Shown: positions 59,201 through 64,000 of the stretch, piece by piece
Layout of the letters: each line of letters starts with the position of its first letter
How positions within the stretch are numbered: the stretch's first letter is position 1
Assembly (NCBI RefSeq): GCF_000367945.1
Contig: NZ_KB849179.1
Location: 2,069,747-2,133,746, forward strand
Source of the DNA: Acinetobacter proteolyticus
GTDB taxonomy: Bacteria > Pseudomonadota > Gammaproteobacteria > Pseudomonadales > Moraxellaceae
Direction: 5' to 3'
Length of the DNA stretch: 64,000 nt
Notes under the pieces: model-generated
The model's input: the letters and a program-made list of their open reading frames with translations, nothing else
Databases searched by the model: none
Told to the model about the DNA's origin: nothing
Translations under genes and position numbers: made by a program

Positions 59201-59744
59201 GCAAGGTTTCACGACGACGCGCCTGATACCGAGACACGCCTGCCGCTTCTTCAATAAACACACGCATTTCTTCAGGCTTGGCATCGACCAGACGGTTAAT
59301 CATGCCCTGTTCAATCACGGCATAAGAACGCGGTCCTAAACCTGTACCCAAGAAAATATCAGTGATATCACGGCGACGGCAACGCGTGCCATTCAGGAAG
59401 TATTCAGATTTACCTTCACGGGTGACTTGGCGACGGACTGCCAGCTCGCTATAAGCATTATAAGCGCCGCCTAATTTGCCATAAGTATTGTCAAAACGAA
59501 GTTCGACACTCGCCACCCCGACAGGTTTACGTTTGGCTGTGCCAGTAAAAATGACATCCTGCATACTGCCACCGCGCAACTGACGTGCGTTGGACTCGCC
59601 CATGACCCAGCGAATTGCATCAATGACATTTGATTTACCACAACCGTTCGGCCCAACCACCGCAGTACGATTGGCCTTAAAATGTAATGTTGTACTATCG
59701 GCGAAAGATTTAAAGCCTGAAAGTTTTAAACTGCTTAAACGCAT
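56253..59744 (-). CDS. smc: Chromosome partition protein Smc
   Basis: The ATPase of the SMC-ScpAB condensin. It has the N-terminal Walker A GPNGCGKSNVIDAIRW, a long coiled coil very rich in Gln (QQQQ runs), a hinge near 590-660, and a C-terminal LSGGEKTLTALALVFA signature with Walker B VLDEVDAPLDD. 1163 residues. Residues about 562-585 (SPLTPLFKRGELPPF and following) come from an in-frame palindromic repeat just before the hinge. This stretch differs in composition from the surrounding coil. It lies 10 nt downstream of the gntR gene and ends 1-2 nt before zipA. Confidence 0.95.
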   Translation of the reverse strand: MRLSSLKLSGFKSFADSTTLHFKANRTAVVGPNGCGKSNVIDAIRWVMGESNARQLRGGSMQDVIFTGTAKRKPVGVASVELRFDNTYGKLGGAYNAYSELAVRRQVTREGKSEYFLNGTRCRRRDITDIFLGTGLGPRSYAVIEQGMINRLVDAKPEEMRVFIEEAAGVSRYQARRRETLQHLEHTEQNLARLDDIAAELKSQLRSLKRQSEAAIQYKTLEGQIRTLKIEILSFQANQSQKLQQEYTVEMTALGENFKLVRSESQTIEHDLEATSALFQRLIQQSSPLQHEWQQAEKKLSELKMTLEQKQSLFQQNSTSLLQLEQQKVQTKERLQLSELQVETLSTQFDEQNESLLALEQQTQTAEQNFTDVQAQYKQAQQQFDQLKTQVDQQQQKKLQMAAQIEQLGKNVLRIEQQKQTLQTQSTQIRAQVQDDEQAQLEQLQQQLQQEIIALEAAIEQLQQDVQTQQDQQQLQKADVQSLKTEIQVLLAEQKNLTQLVAKQSPKHDQNAVRLMQSLRLSAQAKAHANIIEKFLAKWLQAHLLDDEQSFQEGVARQLKTESPLTPLFKRGELPPFIKEGWGGFNGYLSDWIEAPQSSLWTNVAVAEDLATALRYQVDLQQAQSILTLDGYHVGADWVIALHYDEDSQTAQGMLSHQVRLEEIEQQLAQQQPQLLDLESQFSQQLQALQQQQQHLQQQQQSLKQKQKELQQLDVQIAKLQSTAQAFVLQQQQLADQLKQLDLQLEEDAMQRDDLEIDLHALALKLESVLPNYKTLQFQVENLNEQLDEQQQQLTQQQQQREALRRQTSQANQQIELLEKDISFLKTQYRQIIEQIEQAKKFVDPIQLELPNLESQFQQQFQQTEKLQKTWNEWQLELNQVQEKQQQLTEQRHQAQQKDEQVREQLEQKRLAWQAAKSDREHYLEQLKELNTDALSDVSIEIKDHQQKLEKAQQQFEKIGAVNLAASQEYEEVSQRFDELSHQMQDLQNTVDQLKDAMKSIDQETRKLFMTTFDQVNQELQLLFPKVFGGGEATLSLEDDWQSGVKLMARPPGKRNSSLALLSGGEKTLTALALVFAIFRLNPAPFCVLDEVDAPLDDANVQRYCNLVKELSEQVQFIYITHNKLAMTMATDLLGVTMPEPGTSKLVTVDLEQAKEYGLVAES
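57991..58060. repeat. Palindromic repeat inserted in frame in smc
   Basis: Two hairpins, CCCTCCTTT-ATA-AAAGGAGGG (58003-58023) and CCCCTCTTT-TAA-AAAGAGGGG (58028-58048), flanked by AATCCACCCCAG and TTAGGGGAGATT. It belongs to the same family as the copies at 50258-50350 and in bioC. The 70-nt element keeps the smc reading frame with its flanks, encoding about 23 extra residues. Confidence 0.82.
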
Positions 59745-59754
59745 ACTGCCCTAA

Positions 59755-60450
59755 CTAGCGGCGTGAGCGTCTAGCCCAAGCCAATTCAATCTGTTTCATA
59801 CGTGTCAGAGATTCCAACACAAGGTTGCGCAAGTGTCGACAAAAATCTTCCATAAATAAAGCAGCTTGTTGTGATTTTCGGATCAAAATAGCATCAATCA
59901 CCAACTTAAACAGGGTAAACGATTCTTGTAGCTCTCGACGTGAGGTATTCAAGGTCAAAAAATAGCTACGGCGTAACGATGGCAGTAGTTCTTTATAGAA
60001 TTGCATCAGATAGGGATTCGCCACCATTTCATGCTGTTCTGCCAGATATTTAAAGATCGCATCGTAAAATTTTTCGATATCGCCCGCACGAACAAACTCG
60101 ACCAGTTGATCCAATAACGCTTGCAATTGCTCTGCTTCATTGACTCGCCACGTTTCACTAATCCGTTGCACAATGTGCCCAAGCACCATCACATTGGTAT
60201 CAAATAGGGCTTTGACTTGTTGTGCTGACATTTCAGAGACGATTGCGCCACGACGCGGAAAAATTTCAATTAAATAAGTCCGCTCCAGTAACAACAGTGC
60301 CTCACGAACCGAGCCTCGACTGACATCTAATTCTTTCGCAATGCGCAACTCTTGAATGCGTTCGCCTTCAACCAGCTCACCACTAATAATTTGTTCACTA
60401 ATATACTTTGCAATCTGTTCAGAAAGACTATCAGCCTCTTCGAGATTCAT
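59755..60450 (-). CDS. GntR-family regulator (FCD/FadR subgroup)
   Basis: A transcription factor with an N-terminal winged HTH (QIAKYISEQIISGELVEGERIQELRIAKELDVSRGSVREALLLLE, about 10-60) and a C-terminal all-helical FCD ligand domain (MSAQQVKALFDTNVMVLGHIV...). 231 residues. The ligand is unknown. A perfect TTGTCTGACAA site lies about 90 bp upstream, suggesting autoregulation. It precedes smc on the same strand by 10 nt, an arrangement also present in Pseudomonas. Confidence 0.88.
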   Translation of the reverse strand: MNLEEADSLSEQIAKYISEQIISGELVEGERIQELRIAKELDVSRGSVREALLLLERTYLIEIFPRRGAIVSEMSAQQVKALFDTNVMVLGHIVQRISETWRVNEAEQLQALLDQLVEFVRAGDIEKFYDAIFKYLAEQHEMVANPYLMQFYKELLPSLRRSYFLTLNTSRRELQESFTLFKLVIDAILIRKSQQAALFMEDFCRHLRNLVLESLTRMKQIELAWARRSRR

Positions 60451-60790
60451 GAGTCCCTCGCTATCTTTGTTATACGCATTGATTCAATGCTGTTTGCGCT
60501 TTTTTGTTTTAACTGATCTCGCCCTATAAATTCTATATCATTGTCTGACAATTTTATTGCTTTTTAAGCCAATTGCGCTAAAAAATCGCAATATGATTCT
60601 CAATATGTACTAAACACTCAGTTTTTCTATATTGAATATCAAATATTTATGCTTGTAACTGATATTTAACCGCACATCTGAAAAGACATTCTCTTATCGC
60701 TTTTTAATTGATACATGTCACAAAAAATAATATTTTCATTAATAGTATCGCACTTTAAATCTCCTACTGAATTGCTCAGTACATACATAG
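60451..60790. other. Divergent regulatory gap between gntR and the GTPase pair
   Basis: 340 nt, A/T-rich, without a gene. It contains the FadR-type palindrome at 60540-60552 (listed separately). No other clear promoter or repeat stands out. Confidence 0.5.
60540..60552. promoter_or_regulatory. GntR/FadR-type operator palindrome
   Basis: ATTGTCTGACAAT is a 13-bp palindrome with a central T. It fits the FadR-subfamily pattern TNGTNNNACNA exactly. It lies about 90 bp before the gntR start and about 240 bp before the divergent gene, so it is the likely autoregulatory site of the adjacent GntR protein. Confidence 0.65.
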
Positions 60791-61768
60791 ATGAGTCATA
60801 ACATGGGTGTTCATCAAGCCGTCAATATTGCCATTTTTGGACTCAGTCTCAGAACCTTAAATGAGTTAAAACAGCAGGTTCAAACGGCTGTGCCGCAACA
60901 TGTCCAAATCAATTGGAGCAATATTGCCGAGCCACAGCTCGATATTCTCATGATTAACCAAGTATTTTTTGACTCCCCCAATATCAAGAGCCTACTGCAA
61001 AACAATAAAATCAATGTGCTGAAAATTGCCAATGATGTTGATAAAAATAGCGCCATCGAAGATGACACCTTATTTCTGCCCTTGAACCATCTTCATTCCT
61101 TGCATCACTGGCTGAGCCTTCATCTGGATGAACGCTTAAATCAAGTATCAGAAAATCTCGAAACTGATGATACGCCAACCTTTCATCGCAAACAGATTAA
61201 AGAGGTATTGCAAGAAATCCAGAATCCGAAAAATGGCAAGATTCAGCTGTTTGATAACCAAGGACTACTCGCCATTGCCGACCCACGCAATCAATGGCTG
61301 TGGCAACATCCTGAATTTCATTCTTTTCAAACCGACCCAAGCCTGAACTATACCTATGCCACACAGAATGATTTGCATTGGATCGTAGATGCAGCTCAGC
61401 AAGACTTAAAACAATGGCTTTGGCATTTACTTTGGACCTCTATGGATTTTGAAGAACTCTGTCCAGCTTCTGCCTCAAGTTTTTATCTGCAAGTCTGGCC
61501 ACAACCCAAAAACAAGCTTGACCGCCAAGATATCTTGCGGATGTCAGCCTGTTTTGCCCAAGGCGCACAAATCAGCCTTGTTGCCCAACAACTTAACCTC
61601 CCTGAACAGAAAGTCAGGCACTTTGTTGCAGCATGCTTGGGTGCACAGTGTGGAGCACTAATTAAAGATCAACAGGCAAAATATCGCCCGCAAACTCAGC
61701 AAAGCGAAACAGAACAACATTTTATGAAAAAACTATTTGGTCGCTTACGCCATCGTTTAGGCTTTTAA
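60791..61768 (+). CDS. Uncharacterised protein, receiver-like N-terminus, paired with a GTPase
   Basis: I do not recognise a family. The 325 residues begin with an alternating alpha/beta pattern (AVNIAIFGLSLRTLNELKQQV... DILMINQVFF ... INVLKIAND ... DDTLFLPLNHLHSLHHWL) that looks like a receiver domain without the usual acidic pocket. The C-terminus has a helical, HTH-like stretch (RMSACFAQGAQISLVAQQLNLPEQKVRHFVAACL). It lies 14 nt upstream of a small GTPase gene, so the two are an operon. It may be an adaptor or effector of that GTPase (inference). Start ATG 60791 or 60803. Confidence 0.68.
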   Translation: MSHNMGVHQAVNIAIFGLSLRTLNELKQQVQTAVPQHVQINWSNIAEPQLDILMINQVFFDSPNIKSLLQNNKINVLKIANDVDKNSAIEDDTLFLPLNHLHSLHHWLSLHLDERLNQVSENLETDDTPTFHRKQIKEVLQEIQNPKNGKIQLFDNQGLLAIADPRNQWLWQHPEFHSFQTDPSLNYTYATQNDLHWIVDAAQQDLKQWLWHLLWTSMDFEELCPASASSFYLQVWPQPKNKLDRQDILRMSACFAQGAQISLVAQQLNLPEQKVRHFVAACLGAQCGALIKDQQAKYRPQTQQSETEQHFMKKLFGRLRHRLGF

Positions 61769-61782
61769 TCGAGGATACTTCT

Positions 61783-62325
61783 ATGATTTTACATCAATAT
61801 AAAATTGTCTTCGGTGGCACCATGGGCTCGGGAAAATCTACGGCGATCAAAGCATTGTCTGAAATTGAAGTACTGAGTACCGAGGCATTGAATACCGATA
61901 CCGAATCCCATGACAAATTACTGACCACTGTTGGTATTGATTATGGTGAGCTGACCTTGGACGATGGTGTAAAAGTAGGTTTATATGGTACGCCTGGGCA
62001 GGATCGATTTGATTTTATTTGGGCAGTGATCTGTAAAGGCGCAATTGGCACTATTGTGATGATTGACCACGCTGCTGAAAATCCTTTACTGGATTTAGAG
62101 CAATATCTTCAGGCGTTTCAGCCCTTTGGTCATAATATTGTGATTGCAATTACCCATATTGACCGCATGCCAGAACGAACCTTATCCATGTATCGTGACT
62201 GGCTGGCAGCCAAAGAACTGAATTATCCGTTGTTCTTTATCGATGCACGTCAGCAAGATGATGTACTTCTTCTGGTCGAAACTTTGATTGCCACCATTGA
62301 AGTACATTATGGTCTTACTCACTAA
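61783..62325 (+). CDS. Small Ras/MglA-like GTPase
   Basis: A 180-residue P-loop GTPase. It has the G1 motif GGTMGSGKSTAIK, the G3-like DGVKVGLYGTPGQDRFDFIW (TPGQ in place of the DxxGQ form) and the G4-like THIDR. This class of single-domain bacterial GTPases resembles MglA and the GTPases linked with roadblock proteins. The target is unknown. It has a GAGGATA ribosome site. Convergent with the TauE-like transporter. The upstream neighbour is its probable partner. Confidence 0.82.
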   Translation: MILHQYKIVFGGTMGSGKSTAIKALSEIEVLSTEALNTDTESHDKLLTTVGIDYGELTLDDGVKVGLYGTPGQDRFDFIWAVICKGAIGTIVMIDHAAENPLLDLEQYLQAFQPFGHNIVIAITHIDRMPERTLSMYRDWLAAKELNYPLFFIDARQQDDVLLLVETLIATIEVHYGLTH

Positions 62326-62330
62326 AAAAA

Positions 62331-63131
62331 TTAGATCAATCCTTTATAAATAAAGTAACTGCCAACGACCACCAACAGGCCTGCAAAACATTTTTTCAGC
62401 ATAGCCGGTGATAAACGATGTGCAACTTTGGCACCAAATTTTGCAGTGATAAAACTCATCACACTAATCCCCAAGAAAGCATAGATATGCACATAGCCAA
62501 TGGTATTCGGCACTTCAATCTGTTCTTTAGCGCCAAACCACATAAAACCAATTGCCCCCGCCACTGCAATCGGTAAGCCACAGGCTGCAGAGGTCGCCAC
62601 TGCTTTTTGCATCACCACACCATGTCGATTGAGATAAGGTACGGTGAGACTGCCACCCCCAATACCAAAAATCGCGGATGCCACACCAATGCCGCCACCC
62701 GCAGCAAGCTGTAACGCTGCAGACGGAAGATGACGGTTTGGATCAACCACCGCATTTGCCCCTCTAAACATCTTATAGGCCATCCAAACCGCAAATACCC
62801 CAATCACCAACTGTAAATGTTGCCCTGACATCAGATCGGCCACACCCGCCCCTAGAAATGAACCGAGCACTAAGCCTGGTGCTAGATTTCGGAACACCGG
62901 CCATAACACCGCCCCTTTTTTATGATGTGCCATCACCGAACTGATCGAGGTCACAATAATGGTTGCCAATGAGGTTCCAACTGCAATATGCATAATCACA
63001 TTCGGGTCATAATTCATTTGGGTGAACACAATATATAAAATTGGCACAATAATTAAGCCACCACCCACACCGAATAGCCCCGCAGCAAATCCAGCAATTG
63101 CGCCAATCAGCAAATATATGATTAACTCCAT
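62331..63131 (-). CDS. TauE/SafE-family transporter (sulfite exporter-like)
   Basis: An inner-membrane protein with about eight spans and the family glycine-rich motif LIGAIAGFAAGLFGVGGGLIIVPIL repeated in the second half as AAGGGIGVASAIFGIGGGSLTVPYL. TauE/SafE proteins move small organic or inorganic anions, including sulfite or sulfonate-related ones. The substrate here is unknown. The open frame starts at GTG 63137, but ATG 63131 is more likely. It is divergent from birA with almost no spacer, so promoters must overlap the genes. Confidence 0.85.
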   Translation of the reverse strand: MELIIYLLIGAIAGFAAGLFGVGGGLIIVPILYIVFTQMNYDPNVIMHIAVGTSLATIIVTSISSVMAHHKKGAVLWPVFRNLAPGLVLGSFLGAGVADLMSGQHLQLVIGVFAVWMAYKMFRGANAVVDPNRHLPSAALQLAAGGGIGVASAIFGIGGGSLTVPYLNRHGVVMQKAVATSAACGLPIAVAGAIGFMWFGAKEQIEVPNTIGYVHIYAFLGISVMSFITAKFGAKVAHRLSPAMLKKCFAGLLVVVGSYFIYKGLI

Positions 63132-63137
63132 AAACAC

Positions 63138-63914
63138 ATGACCACTCTACTTGTAAAAATGATGGATGATTTCGAAACCCGCCAGCTTCAACAATTATTG
63201 AACGCAAAAAATCAATATCCAGAAGTGGTGCTCCTTAAAACAACCACAACCTCGACCAATGATGATATGCGTGAAATTGCGCAAAAAGGCATGACGACAG
63301 GATTGGTATGCAGCGCACGGCAAACACAAGGTCGCGGTCAACACCAACGACAATGGGCCTCCCCTGAAGGCAACATTTATTTAAGCACACTGATTCAAAG
63401 CAATACAGCACTGGACGGTCGCCTTGCTCTTGAAGTTGCACTGAATATTCTACAAATGCCAAGCTTGTACGGCTTAACATTACAGGTCAAATGGCCAAAT
63501 GATTTATATAGCCCACAAGGCAAATGGGGTGGAATTTTGGTTGAACCACTTTCCCCTCACCAAGCGATTGTCGGCGTCGGTATTAACTTAAACACGCCCC
63601 CTGTAGACAATGCAGATCAACCCATTACCTCTCTAGAGATGCTCGGTTTAGCCCACATTGATCGTTTAACCCTGATTGCTGAACTGTATACCGCAATCCA
63701 GCAGGCAGCACAGTGGTTTGAACATGGTAGTTATAACTTAGCAGAACGCTTTAATCATCATGCGATCTGGCTGAATCAACAGGTTGAATTTGAACATACT
63801 CAAGGTAAAGTTCAGGGCCTTTTTCAAGGAATTTCCAATGACGGTGCGGTACTGATCAAAACGGATCAAACCCAACAATTCTATCAAGGTCGTTTACGTC
63901 TCGCTTCGATTTGA
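63138..63914 (+). CDS. birA: Biotin--[acetyl-CoA-carboxylase] ligase without HTH domain
   Basis: It attaches biotin to the carboxyl carrier protein of acetyl-CoA carboxylase. Catalytic core seen: STNDDM, GRGQHQRQWASPEGNIYLS, KWPNDLY and KWGGILVE, then the C-terminal small domain. The N-terminal DNA-binding domain of bifunctional BirA is missing; the core begins near residue 30. So it cannot repress the bio operon. In-frame ATGs at 63138, 63159 and 63162 are possible and ribosome sites are weak. It is followed by coaX in the usual birA-coaX order. Confidence 0.9.
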   Translation: MTTLLVKMMDDFETRQLQQLLNAKNQYPEVVLLKTTTTSTNDDMREIAQKGMTTGLVCSARQTQGRGQHQRQWASPEGNIYLSTLIQSNTALDGRLALEVALNILQMPSLYGLTLQVKWPNDLYSPQGKWGGILVEPLSPHQAIVGVGINLNTPPVDNADQPITSLEMLGLAHIDRLTLIAELYTAIQQAAQWFEHGSYNLAERFNHHAIWLNQQVEFEHTQGKVQGLFQGISNDGAVLIKTDQTQQFYQGRLRLASI

Positions 63915-63929
63915 GGAAATGATGATTCT

Positions 63930-64000
63930 ATGAAAAGTTTATGGCTGGATATCGGCAATACCCGCTTAAAATATTGGATCACTGCACATGATCAAGTCAT
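63930..64000 (+). CDS. coaX: Type III pantothenate kinase (partial)
   Basis: The first 23 codons only, cut by the window end: MKSLWLDIGNTRLKYWI contains the N-terminal DxGNT/S phosphate-binding motif (DIGNTRLK) of CoaX. The start at 63930 is 16 nt after the birA stop, with GAGGA upstream, so the two are co-transcribed. CoaX phosphorylates pantothenate, downstream of panD in coenzyme A synthesis. Confidence 0.88.
   Translation, partial: MKSLWLDIGNTRLKYWITAHDQV

Overview
The window is a chromosomal segment of a gammaproteobacterium of the genus Acinetobacter (Moraxellaceae). The evidence is the low-to-moderate GC with very AT-rich intergenic DNA, the gene orders tRNA-Gln/prs/rplY/pth and smc/zipA/ligA, and a benzoate regulator and operon whose proteins look almost collinear with BenM and BenABCDE of A. 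baylyi. I see no prophage, IS element, integron, CRISPR array or rRNA. Species cannot be fixed from the sequence alone.

Layout. 1-8.8 kb: tRNA-Gln, prs, rplY, pth, panD, a patatin-like phospholipase with a degenerate cyclic-nucleotide domain, an unrecognised two-gene operon, an FMN riboswitch controlling ribB, a HAD phosphatase and thiD. 8.8-12.6 kb (minus strand): yceD-rpmF-fabD-fabG-acpP fatty-acid operon, followed by a BON-LysM protein. 12.6-18.2 kb: epmC, yciO, two small accessory genes, then scpA-scpB-rluB. 18.2-33.8 kb: a peptide-uptake locus. A minus-strand operon carries two solute-binding proteins, an exported M3 peptidase, two permeases and a dual ATPase. It is divergent from a TonB-dependent receptor followed by tonB-exbB-exbD-exbD. 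The receptor gene has a near-perfect sigma-54 promoter. 34.7-39.7 kb: biotin operon bioA-F-C-D with bioH upstream, flanked by two inverted copies of a structured repeat. 40.8-50.2 kb: benzoate catabolism, with benM divergent from benABCDE and then benK and benP. 50.4-56.3 kb: a haem-less FtnA-type bacterioferritin, an NAD-dependent reductase, an unknown membrane protein, ligA and zipA. 56.3-64 kb: smc, a GntR regulator with a matching operator, an unrecognised protein plus small GTPase pair, a TauE-type transporter, birA and the start of coaX.

How the genes connect. All three subunits of the SMC-ScpAB condensin are present, in two loci. Biotin synthesis (bioACDFH) and its use (a birA without a DNA-binding domain) are both here, so BirA cannot repress the bio operon in the E. 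coli manner. The TonB receptor, Ton motor, exported oligopeptidase and peptide ABC importer could together take exogenous peptides from the outer membrane to the cytoplasm. The ben cluster takes up benzoate (BenP porin, BenE and BenK symporters) and converts it to catechol. The cat genes are not in the window.

The most unusual signals are not genes. A palindromic repeat occurs between genes and also in frame inside smc and bioC. A second two-hairpin repeat flanks the biotin operon, and its two copies differ by compensatory base changes. There is also a strong sigma-54 promoter, with a weaker opposing candidate, in the AT-rich gap between the peptide importer and the TonB receptor.
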